The notes under the pieces are model-generated. The model searched no databases, was not told the DNA's origin, and worked only from the letters and a program-made list of their open reading frames with translations. A DNA stretch of 64,000 nucleotides from NCBI GenBank assembly GCA_016290875.1, contig JAEEVL010000004.1, forward strand, positions 104,446-168,445, written 5' to 3'. A program made the position numbers and the translations under genes. The stretch comes from Ruminococcus sp. (GTDB lineage: Bacteria > Bacillota > Clostridia > Oscillospirales > Ruminococcaceae). Shown here piece after piece: positions 27,343 to 34,451 of this stretch (its first letter is position 1; each line of letters begins with the position of its first letter).

Positions 27343-27435
27343 TCAGTTACAGGCGCAACATCGCTGAGCATAAGCACGCAGGACACGTTCATTTATAGTA
27401 CAACACATACAACAACACATCATATAGTTTCTCAT
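27343..27435 (-). CDS. 30-residue cysteine-rich leader peptide
   Basis: ATG 27435 behind AAAGGAG, TGA at 27343. It contains eight cysteines: Cys-Cys-Cys-Met-Cys-Cys near the start and QRCCACN at the end. It lies directly after a consensus promoter and before an intrinsic terminator, followed by methyltransferase, CGS and CysK genes. This is the textbook layout of a transcription-attenuation leader, here for cysteine. A free function such as metal binding cannot be excluded. Confidence 0.8.
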   Translation of the reverse strand: MRNYMMCCCMCCTINERVLRAYAQRCCACN

Positions 27436-27465
27436 GTTCAGCTCTCCTTTTTTAAAATTCATTGT

Positions 27466-27515
27466 ATTCCTATCGGAACTATATGCATTATAGCACACAT
27501 AGCATAGTTTGTCAA
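27466..27515 (-). promoter_or_regulatory. Promoter of the cysteine operon with operator-like palindrome
   Basis: TTGACA (27515-27510), 17 nt, TATAAT (27492-27487). GTTCCGATAGGAAT-type palindrome (27466-27480) covers the start and resembles those at 26349 and 31411. Confidence 0.75.
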
Positions 27516-27554
27516 TAGGTAAAGTATATATTCGGCAAATGTTATAGAATTTTT

Positions 27555-27570
27555 TTAGTATCAATACTAA
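27555..27570. promoter_or_regulatory. Palindrome between divergent promoters
   Basis: TTAGTATCAATACTAA, a perfect 7-2-7 inverted repeat between the cysteine-operon promoter (minus) and the methyltransferase promoter (plus). Probable operator; protein unknown. Confidence 0.5.
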
Positions 27571-27581
27571 TATTATCCTTT

Positions 27582-27610
27582 TTGACATTCAGGATAATAT
27601 GTGCTATAAT
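27582..27610 (+). promoter_or_regulatory. Promoter of the UbiE-type methyltransferase gene
   Basis: TTGACA (27582-27587), 17 nt, TATAAT (27605-27610). Confidence 0.85.
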
Positions 27611-27634
27611 ATATGTACGGGAGGAAGTGTATTT

Positions 27635-28234
27635 ATGTTCTGGAGTAAAATCGCATTTGTATATGACCTGTTTGAGAATGTTTACAACAGCAAAGTCTAC
27701 CGCAATACCGGCAGATACGTTGCAGCTGAGATAAACGCAGATGACCGTGTGCTCGAATGTGCCTGCGGTACCGGAGCAATAAGCGTCCACATAGCACCTG
27801 TCTGCAAGAGTCTAACTGCAACCGATATGGCAGACGGTATGCTCAGACAGACTTCTAAAAAGACACGCAAATTCAAAAACGTCAAAGTCAGAAGAGCCGA
27901 TATGACTTCCCTGAAATGCAAAGACAGTTATTTTGACAAAGTCGTTGCCGGAAACGTCATACATCTTCTCGATGATCCCGAAACAGCCGTCCGTGAACTT
28001 GTACGTGTGTGTAAACCAGGAGGGAAGATCATAATACCTACCTATATCAATTTTACGAGGGAAGGCAAAACAAGCCTTGCTGTGAAGTTCATACACGCTA
28101 TCGGCGCCGATTTCAAGCGTCAGTTTGACCTTGATTCATACAAGAAATTCTTTTCGGATGCCGGATATGAAAATGTCAGCTTTCACGTTGTCGAAGGCAG
28201 GATGCCCTGCGCCGTTGCCGTTATCACCAAATAA
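27635..28234 (+). CDS. Class I SAM-dependent methyltransferase (UbiE-like)
   Basis: 199 residues. SAM motif VLECACGTGAISVHIA, then TATDMADGML and VAGNVIHLLDDPETAVRELVRVCKPGGKIIIPTY, typical of the Methyltransf_11 group. The substrate is unknown. ATG 27635 follows GGGAGGAAG and the promoter at 27582-27610; the longer frame would begin upstream of the likely transcript start. Monocistronic with its own terminator. It is divergent from the cysteine operon, sharing a palindrome with it. Confidence 0.82.
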   Translation: MFWSKIAFVYDLFENVYNSKVYRNTGRYVAAEINADDRVLECACGTGAISVHIAPVCKSLTATDMADGMLRQTSKKTRKFKNVKVRRADMTSLKCKDSYFDKVVAGNVIHLLDDPETAVRELVRVCKPGGKIIIPTYINFTREGKTSLAVKFIHAIGADFKRQFDLDSYKKFFSDAGYENVSFHVVEGRMPCAVAVITK

Positions 28235-28236
28235 TC

Positions 28237-28279
28237 AAAGCCAAAGAACATACCGAAAAATGTTCTTTGGCTTTTTGCT
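28237..28279. terminator. Terminator between convergent methyltransferase and ABC permease genes
   Basis: 15-bp arms AAAGCCAAAGAACAT/ATGTTCTTTGGCTTT followed by TTGCTTT. Confidence 0.85.
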
Positions 28280-28292
28280 TTATATAAAATAT

Positions 28293-29213
28293 TCATCTTT
28301 TCCACTTTAAAAGGCGGTTCTGGATAGTGTTGAACAGGAATGTTACACCTATTACCACAAAACCGATAACGAGAAGACCTGTTATTGTTCTTGTATAGTC
28401 ACCGAAATCAGAATAGTTCTTTACGTAATATCCCATGCCGTCCTTTGCGTTGATCATCTCAGCCGATGTGAGAAGAATGAACGAAACGCTGAGTCCCTGA
28501 TTGCAGCCGAGGAATATCTGCTGTAATGATGCGGGAAGTATTACTCTGAAAAGCATTTCCAGCTTGCCGACGTTCAACACCTTTGCAGAATCGATTATCC
28601 TCTTGTCAACTCCGAGCACTCCGCTCATAGTACCTGCAAAAACAGGCCAGAATGTTGCAAGGAAGATAACGAATACTGACACTGATTTAAGTGTGGGAAG
28701 AAGTGCGATACCGTAAGGAATATAAACGATCGGAGGTATCGAGCTGAAAAATTTGGTGATGTAAGTAGCTGCGCTGCCGAGTCTTGCGCTCCAGCCGATA
28801 AAGAGTCCGAGCGGTACAGCAACTGCAACTGCAAGGAAGAAGCCCTTGATAATGGTCTGAAGGGAGCTCTTGACATTTACGAATATCTTATCCCTGTCTT
28901 CCACGAACTGATGGATAACTCTGCCGGGTGCCGGAAAAAGCTGAGGATTGAGGTAGTCGTATTTAGCTGTAGCCAGTGACCACGCTCCGAGCAATATGAA
29001 TATGAAGCCTGCAACGTCAACGAGCAGTGCAAGGCTCTCTTCTTTTTTGATGAGCGCAGAAGCTGCAAGTACAATTACTTCAGCACCAACTGCAAATGTA
29101 ACAAGATAACTTGTGTACACCGGATTTGTAGATCTGTCCGGAAGCAGCTGCGTGAGAAGAAGCACGATGAACAGCAGATGTGCTACGCGAAGGTAACGTT
29201 TTCTGATCGTCAT
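28293..29213 (-). CDS. ssuC: Sulfonate/taurine-type ABC transporter permease
   Basis: 306 residues, BPD_transp_1 family with the EAA-type loop around SAKVLNVGKLEMLFRVILPASLQQIFLG. Six or more hydrophobic segments, including two extra N-terminal ones. The nitrate/sulfonate/taurine subfamily is likely from the ATPase and binding protein. ATG 29213 overlaps the ATPase stop by 4 nt. Symbol used in the family sense; the ligand is inferred from the sulfur context. Confidence 0.85.
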   Translation of the reverse strand: MTIRKRYLRVAHLLFIVLLLTQLLPDRSTNPVYTSYLVTFAVGAEVIVLAASALIKKEESLALLVDVAGFIFILLGAWSLATAKYDYLNPQLFPAPGRVIHQFVEDRDKIFVNVKSSLQTIIKGFFLAVAVAVPLGLFIGWSARLGSAATYITKFFSSIPPIVYIPYGIALLPTLKSVSVFVIFLATFWPVFAGTMSGVLGVDKRIIDSAKVLNVGKLEMLFRVILPASLQQIFLGCNQGLSVSFILLTSAEMINAKDGMGYYVKNYSDFGDYTRTITGLLVIGFVVIGVTFLFNTIQNRLLKWKR

Positions 29214-30028
29214 AGTACTACCTCCTCTCCGCCGATACGCTCAGCAATATCATTGTAGAGAAGTGAGAGCAGCTTATTTCTGAATCTTCCGTATTCTTCT
29301 GTCTTAACAAGCTCTGAGCGGCTTCTCGGACGCTCGAACGGAACATTCACTATCTCATTCACAGTACCGGGATGTGCTGTGAGAACTACTATCTTGTCAG
29401 AAAGCAGGATAGCTTCGTCAATGTCGTGAGTAACGAAGACAACTGTCTTGCGTTCTTCGCTGCCGTCACCTTCCCAGAGTTTAAGAAGAAGTTCCTGGAG
29501 GATAACGCGGTTCTTTGCGTCGATAGCACTGAACGGCTCATCCATGAGAAGTATCTCTGTATTCATAGCAAGTGCTCTAGCGATAGCTGCACGCTGCTGC
29601 ATACCGCCTGAAAGCTGTGAGGGATACTTGCTTCCAAAACCGGAAAGACCTACCTTTGTAAGGAATTCGTCAGCGATCTTTGCACGCTCGCTGCGCTTAA
29701 CGTCGTGGCGTGACTGCTTGATACCGAATTCTATATTTTTCTTTGTTGTCATCCACGGGAAGAGTGAGTAGTGCTGGAACACTACTCCCCTTTCTGTACC
29801 TGTGCCGTGAAGTTCTTTTCCGTCGATCTGAACTGATCCTCCTGCGGGAGCATAAAGTCCCTCGAGGACGCTCAGGAGAGTTGACTTGCCGCAGCCGCTT
29901 GCGCCGATAACGCTCACAAACTCTCCCTTGCCTACGCCGAATGAAACATCGTGAAGTGCATTGAAGCTCTTCTTGTTCTCAATGTAGTTTACTGTCAGAT
30001 TTTTTATCTCGATCTTATTCGTAGTCAT
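29210..30028 (-). CDS. ssuB: Sulfonate/taurine-type ABC transporter ATPase
   Basis: 272 residues. Walker A GASGCGKST, VFQHYSLFPWMTTKKNIEFG, signature LSGGMQQR, Walker B ILLMDEPFSAID and the switch His in FVTHD. This is the SsuB/TauB/NrtD type. ATG 30028 with AAGGAG 7 nt upstream; its 5' end overlaps the binding-protein gene. Confidence 0.9.
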   Translation of the reverse strand: MTTNKIEIKNLTVNYIENKKSFNALHDVSFGVGKGEFVSVIGASGCGKSTLLSVLEGLYAPAGGSVQIDGKELHGTGTERGVVFQHYSLFPWMTTKKNIEFGIKQSRHDVKRSERAKIADEFLTKVGLSGFGSKYPSQLSGGMQQRAAIARALAMNTEILLMDEPFSAIDAKNRVILQELLLKLWEGDGSEERKTVVFVTHDIDEAILLSDKIVVLTAHPGTVNEIVNVPFERPRSRSELVKTEEYGRFRNKLLSLLYNDIAERIGGEEVVL

Positions 30029-31226
30029 CAAAATGCTCCTTCAATGATTTATATACCGTATCAGAAGGTTCCTCAGCTAAGATGCTCTCAAGAGCCTTCT
30101 TGTAGATGTCTGTGTTGTAATGGGGTTCAATATCGTAATCTTCTGTATATCCGAGCTCAACGATTGTATCCTTGAGTGTAACTGTACCCTTCTTGTCGGG
30201 ATCGGGGCTTGATACGCTGTATCCGCCGTAAACCTCTGTCTCGATGAAGTCCTCGTCTATATCGATATACTTCTTTACATCCTTGACTGTACCTTCGTGG
30301 TCGTTCTGTGTGAAGCGGTAAGCCTTGATGAATGCTCTTTCGAGAGCTGCATAAGTATTCGGGTTATCGTTGAGTGCTGATGTAGTTGCGACCTGACGGC
30401 AGCAAGGCTGATTTTCAAGAGCCTTTTCATGTGCGCAGTAGTAAACTACCTTGTAGCCCTGTGACTTAGCAAGTGAAGCATAGGGTGAATAAACAGAAGC
30501 TGCGTCGATAGACTTGTTCATGAGAGCTGCATAAGCGTCCTTCTGGCTGTCGAAGTAAACGATATTTACCTCATCATCGCCTTCGCCGATCTTGATATTG
30601 GCATTCTTGAGAAGTATCTGAAGCTCTGCATCCTGAACGCTGTTCTTAACGGAAGCAACATTTCTGCCCTTGAGTATCTCAACACCGAGCTCGTCCTCGT
30701 CTGCATACTCAGACTTGATAACGTATCCGTGACCGTTTGTCATAGCGCCGCCGAATACTGAAATGTCGTGTCCCTGGCTCTGGAATGTGAGTGTCGGTAC
30801 AGAACCGATGAAAGCAGCATCGAGCTTGCTAGCTTCGAGGCCGTTCACAAGTTCAGAAGCACTTGAGAACTGTGTGAGAGTAACGTCAAGTCCCTCTTCC
30901 TCAAAGAAGCCTTCCTCCTCAGCAACAAAAGCAAGGAGATGAGCTGTGGAGTTAAGATAGCCGATGCTGATACTGCTCTTTTCAGGCTCTCCGATTGCAG
31001 CAGCAGGAACCTTATCACCTCCGCAGCAGTCAACCGGTTCGGAAGAACAGCAGTCCCCTGTGCCGCCCTCGCAGCAGTCCTTTGTTGTAGCTTCATCGGA
31101 TGAAGCAGCCTGTGTGTCAGCCTTTGTTGTTTTCTCTGAGCTTGATCTTGAACTATTGAGAGCACCGCATCCTGTGAGAAGGGATAAGGAAGCGAGTACG
31201 GAAACTATCTTAATCTCGTTATTCAT
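30015..31226 (-). CDS. ssuA: Sulfonate/taurine-type substrate-binding lipoprotein with Asp-Cys-Cys repeats
   Basis: 403 residues. Lipobox LLTGC (Cys 20), then a Ser/Thr-rich linker. Three DCC repeats spaced 8 residues apart occur at 50-52, 58-60 and 66-68. An NMT1/SsuA-like periplasmic-binding domain follows (ISIGYLNSTAHLLAFVAEEEGFF) with a further NQPCCRQ. The domain would capture a sulfonate or a related anion outside the cell. The Cys repeats are unusual because this gene should be needed when cysteine is short; they may bind metal or thiols, or slow ribosomes. ATG 31226 chosen with AAAGG upstream; ATG 31235 lies too close to it. Confidence 0.85.
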   Translation of the reverse strand: MNNEIKIVSVLASLSLLTGCGALNSSRSSSEKTTKADTQAASSDEATTKDCCEGGTGDCCSSEPVDCCGGDKVPAAAIGEPEKSSISIGYLNSTAHLLAFVAEEEGFFEEEGLDVTLTQFSSASELVNGLEASKLDAAFIGSVPTLTFQSQGHDISVFGGAMTNGHGYVIKSEYADEDELGVEILKGRNVASVKNSVQDAELQILLKNANIKIGEGDDEVNIVYFDSQKDAYAALMNKSIDAASVYSPYASLAKSQGYKVVYYCAHEKALENQPCCRQVATTSALNDNPNTYAALERAFIKAYRFTQNDHEGTVKDVKKYIDIDEDFIETEVYGGYSVSSPDPDKKGTVTLKDTIVELGYTEDYDIEPHYNTDIYKKALESILAEEPSDTVYKSLKEHFDDYE

Positions 31227-31310
31227 AATAATCATTACCTTTCAATTTACAAATTATCAATTCTATTTTTTATTCTCGATTTTTTCTATCCACACCTATT
31301 TAAGATATTC

Positions 31311-31339
31311 AGCGAATGATCAGCAACATCGCATTCGCT
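31311..31339 (-). promoter_or_regulatory. Hairpin enclosing the Cys codons of the 16-residue leader
   Basis: AGCGAATG (31339-31332) pairs with CATTCGCT (31318-31311); the 13-nt loop holds the CGA TGT TGC TGA end of the leader peptide. No U-tract follows, so it is not a simple terminator. A ribosome stalled at the Cys codons would open it. Confidence 0.6.
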
Positions 31340-31370
31340 CCGAATCAATGAACTGTCTGTAATTTTTCAT
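31320..31370 (-). CDS. 16-residue leader peptide ending Arg-Cys-Cys
   Basis: ATG 31370 to TGA 31320, sequence MKNYRQFIDSERMRCC, with an AGGAG SD about 8 nt before the ATG. First ORF on the transporter transcript, 93 nt before ssuA. It ends in Cys-Cys-stop, like the RCC motifs of the two other small ORFs here. Interpreted as a cysteine-sensing upstream ORF for sulfur uptake. Confidence 0.75.
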   Translation of the reverse strand: MKNYRQFIDSERMRCC

Positions 31371-31402
31371 TCTTTATCACTCCTGTTTTCTTTGATGTAC
31401 TA

Positions 31403-31470
31403 ATCATATCATACCTATAGGCATTTGTCCAATACGAAAGGATTATCATTGCTTATAGCAAAAAGCTATA
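31403..31470 (-). promoter_or_regulatory. Shared sulfur-type promoter A (ssuABC)
   Basis: -35 TTGGAC (31432-31427), 18 nt, TATGAT (31408-31403). Inverted repeat TATAGC-N5-GCTATA at 31454-31470 centred at about -66. A second palindrome GCCTATAGG at 31411-31424 sits between -35 and -10 and could block polymerase. So activation and repression sites are both present. Confidence 0.8.
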
Positions 31471-31575
31471 TCCATCACAATTTGCCGAAATACCACTATC
31501 TGTGAAATTAAACGTCAAAACGCACAAAGAAAATTTCTTCTGATTGTGCAGTCTGATAAATTTTTGATACAGATA

Positions 31576-31606
31576 TTGACTTGGAGCTAACTCAAAGGTG
31601 TATAAT
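31576..31606 (+). promoter_or_regulatory. MerR-type promoter with 19-bp spacer
   Basis: TTGACT (31576-31581), 19 nt, TATAAT (31601-31606). The spacer holds CTTGGAGctaACTCAAAG, the dyad usual for MerR-family activators, so the operon is probably autoregulated. Confidence 0.85.
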
Positions 31607-31636
31607 GTTATCACACGATACAGGAGGTGATAAACT

Positions 31637-32047
31637 CTGACTATTAAAGAAGTATGCAGCCGATTCAATGTCAGTCCCGATACGCTCAGATATTATGAGC
31701 GCGTTGGAGTTATCCCGGAAGTACACCGCACAGCCGGCGGTATACGCGATTACACTGACGATGACATAAAATGGGTGGAAACTGCCACCTGCTTCAGAAG
31801 CGCCGGTATGCCGATAGAGCTTCTGATAGAATATGTCAGGCTTTTCCGTGAGGGCGACCATACTATCAGAGAACGCTGCGAACTGCTCAAAGAAGCCCGT
31901 GAGCGCATCCTTGCAGAGCGAAGGAAGTTTGATGAGGCTCTCGAAAAAATGGACTATAAGATAAGTGTATACGAAAAGGCAGTCGAGACAGGTGTGCTTG
32001 ACTGGGACAAACACGCCTGCTGTTGCTGCAGCAAGACTAAGGAGTAA
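31637..32047 (+). CDS. MerR-family regulator with CTG start and Cys4 tail
   Basis: 136 residues. The N-terminal (M)TIKEVCSRFNVSPDTLRYYERVGVI is a full MerR winged helix, but the only start in register is CTG at 31637: an in-frame TAA lies 6 nt upstream and AGGAGG is 9 nt away. A coiled coil (about 80-115) follows. The tail DKHACCCCSKTKE has four consecutive Cys, suggesting metal, thiol or redox sensing. It likely activates the operon with the DXS-like and nitroreductase genes. Confidence 0.85.
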   Translation: MTIKEVCSRFNVSPDTLRYYERVGVIPEVHRTAGGIRDYTDDDIKWVETATCFRSAGMPIELLIEYVRLFREGDHTIRERCELLKEARERILAERRKFDEALEKMDYKISVYEKAVETGVLDWDKHACCCCSKTKE

Positions 32048-32051
32048 ATAT

Positions 32052-33797
32052 ATGTATATCGAAAAAATCAATTCACCTGCTGACATAAAAAAACTTAACA
32101 TTGAACAGCTTACTGTACTCGCATCAGAGATCAGAAAAGGTCTGCTGAACCGTCTTTCCAAACGCGGCGGTCACTTCGGGCCTAATTTCGGATTCGTAGA
32201 AGCAACTATCGCTCTGCATTACGTTTTCGACTCGCCTAAGGACAAATTCGTATTCGATGTATCACATCAGTGCTACACGCATAAAATACTCACAGGACGC
32301 AGAGACGCTTTCTTCGACGATGAGCATTTCGGAGATATTTCCGGCTATACCAATCCTGAGGAGAGTGAACACGATTTCTTCAATGTAGGGCATACATCCA
32401 CATCAGTGAGCCTTGCGAGCGGCCTTGTAAAAGCAAGAGACCTCAAAGGCGAAACCGGCAACATAGTAGCGATAATCGGAGACGGCTCACTCAGCGGCGG
32501 CGAAGCTCTCGAGGGCATTGACTTTGCCGCAGAGCTCGGTACCAACTTTATAATAATAGTAAACGACAACGATATGTCTATCGCCGAAAACCACGGCGGT
32601 CTCTACAAGAATCTGAAAGCTCTCCGGGATTCCAGCGGTAAATGCGAATGCAACCTCTTCAAAGCTATGGGACTGGACTACACCTATGTTCCTGACGGCA
32701 ACGATATTGCAGGACTTATCGCTGCTTTCAAAAAAGTCAAGGACACCGATCACCCGATAGTCGTTCACATCAGCACTCTCAAAGGCAAGGGATTTGAACC
32801 TGCTGAGGCCAACAAAGAGGACTGGCACTGGCATATGCCGTTTGATCCTGCGACCGGTAAAGTCCTCTGGGGCGACAGCGGCGAAAATTACAGCGATATG
32901 ACGTGCGGCTATCTTATGAAGAAAATGAAAGCAGACAAGAGCGTTGTAACGATAACAGCGGCAGTTCCTACAAATATCGGTTTCACTGAAGACAAGCGAA
33001 AGGAAGCCGGAAAGCAGTTCGTTGATGTCGGTATCGCCGAAGAACACGCGATAGCTATGGCTTCAGGCATAGCCAAAGCTGGCGGCAAACCGGTATTCGC
33101 AACTCATTCCAGCTTTATACAGAGGACATACGACCAGATCTCACAGGACCTTTGTATCAACAGCAATCCTGCCACTCTGCTCGTCAATACTGCGTCTGTT
33201 TACGGAATGCACGATATAACACATCTTGGCATATTCGATATACCGATGATGTCCAACATACCTAACCTTGTATACCTTGCTCCGACAAACTGCGAGGAAT
33301 ACTTCGCTATGCTCGACTGGAGCATTGAACAGGACAGATACCCTGTTGCTATAAGGATACCGTGCAACGGAGTAATCCACTCTGACGAGCCTGCTGACAC
33401 CGATTACAGCGAACTGAACAAATACAAGATAACTCAGCAGGGTGAAAAGATCGCTGTCATCGCTCTCGGAGACTTCTATCAGATAGGCGAAGAGCTTTCC
33501 AAACTCATTTCAGAGAAGACCGGTACAGCTCCTACACTTATAAATCCGCGTTATATCACAGGCCTAGATACTGAACTTCTCGAGCAGCTGAAAGAAAAGC
33601 ATTCAGTGATAGTTACGCTCGAGGACGGTATACTCGACGGCGGTTTTGGTGAAAAGATAGCGCGTTACTACGGTCCGAGCGATATGAAGGTTTACTGCTA
33701 CGGACTAAAGAAAGAGTTCATTGACAGATATTCTGTTGATGATATATTAAAAGCAAACCACATCACACCTGCACAGATCTACAAAGAAATTATGTAA
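32052..33797 (+). CDS. dxs: 1-deoxy-D-xylulose-5-phosphate synthase-like transketolase
   Basis: 581 residues, a little shorter than usual DXS (about 620). TPP motif GDGSLSGGEALEG...NDNDMS, the conserved VFDVSHQCYTHKILTGR and the C-terminal DGGFGEKIARYY. DXS joins pyruvate and glyceraldehyde-3-phosphate for isoprenoid, thiamine and pyridoxal synthesis. Placement under a MerR regulator with a nitroreductase rather than with isoprenoid genes suggests an inducible paralogue. ATG 32052 has AAGGAG 7 nt upstream. Confidence 0.82.
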   Translation: MYIEKINSPADIKKLNIEQLTVLASEIRKGLLNRLSKRGGHFGPNFGFVEATIALHYVFDSPKDKFVFDVSHQCYTHKILTGRRDAFFDDEHFGDISGYTNPEESEHDFFNVGHTSTSVSLASGLVKARDLKGETGNIVAIIGDGSLSGGEALEGIDFAAELGTNFIIIVNDNDMSIAENHGGLYKNLKALRDSSGKCECNLFKAMGLDYTYVPDGNDIAGLIAAFKKVKDTDHPIVVHISTLKGKGFEPAEANKEDWHWHMPFDPATGKVLWGDSGENYSDMTCGYLMKKMKADKSVVTITAAVPTNIGFTEDKRKEAGKQFVDVGIAEEHAIAMASGIAKAGGKPVFATHSSFIQRTYDQISQDLCINSNPATLLVNTASVYGMHDITHLGIFDIPMMSNIPNLVYLAPTNCEEYFAMLDWSIEQDRYPVAIRIPCNGVIHSDEPADTDYSELNKYKITQQGEKIAVIALGDFYQIGEELSKLISEKTGTAPTLINPRYITGLDTELLEQLKEKHSVIVTLEDGILDGGFGEKIARYYGPSDMKVYCYGLKKEFIDRYSVDDILKANHITPAQIYKEIM

Positions 33798-33810
33798 GGA
33801 GAATCTAATC

Positions 33811-34329
33811 ATGGAAGCAATCGAAAACCTCATCACAAGAAGAAGCATCAGAAAATTCAAATCAGATATGGTACCGAAAGAGATCATCGAAAAGATCATC
33901 GAAGCCGGAACCTATGCTCCTACCGGTATGAACCGCCAGTCACCGATAATAATCGCTGTAACTAACAAAGAGCTGCGTGACCGCCTTTCCGCACAGAATG
34001 CTCAGGTCATGGGCGTAAATACCGATCCGTTCTATAATGCTCCGGTCGTCCTTATCGTACTTGCTGACAAGGATATGTTCACATATCTCTATGACGGAAC
34101 TCTCGTTATGTCAAACCTTATGAACGCCGCACACGCTTACGGTATCTCAAGCTGCTGGATCCATCGTGCAAAGGAAGAATTTGAGTCCGAAGAAGGAAAA
34201 TCACTTCTCAAGAGTCTCGGCATCGAAGGCAACTACGAAGGCATCGGACACTGTATTCTTGGCTATGCCGACTGTGAAGAACCCACAGCTGCTCCGAGAA
34301 AAGACAACTACGTATACTGGGTAGAATAA
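33811..34329 (+). CDS. Nitroreductase-family FMN oxidoreductase
   Basis: 172 residues. The start ENLITRRSIRKF and YAPTGMNRQS form the FMN phosphate site. The second half has IGHCILGYAD. Reduces nitro compounds, quinones or other electrophiles with NAD(P)H. Third gene of the MerR operon, 13 nt after dxs, SD AAGGAG. The two terminators beyond it close the region. Confidence 0.88.
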   Translation: MEAIENLITRRSIRKFKSDMVPKEIIEKIIEAGTYAPTGMNRQSPIIIAVTNKELRDRLSAQNAQVMGVNTDPFYNAPVVLIVLADKDMFTYLYDGTLVMSNLMNAAHAYGISSCWIHRAKEEFESEEGKSLLKSLGIEGNYEGIGHCILGYADCEEPTAAPRKDNYVYWVE

Positions 34330-34342
34330 TATCATTCAAGTA

Positions 34343-34442
34343 AAGGGGGCGCTTTAAAAGCGCCCCTGCATTTTTCTGATATACTTTGTATTAAAACTCT
34401 GTATTCTTACACTCAAAAGCGCTGCTCTCACAGCAGCGCTTT
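34343..34442. terminator. Two terminators between convergent genes
   Basis: GGGGCGCTTT/AAAGCGCCCC then TGCATTTTT (34343-34372) serves the MerR operon. AAAGCGCTGCT/AGCAGCGCTTTT (34419-34442) serves the minus-strand GGDEF gene. Confidence 0.8.
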
Positions 34443-34451
34443 GTTATACTG

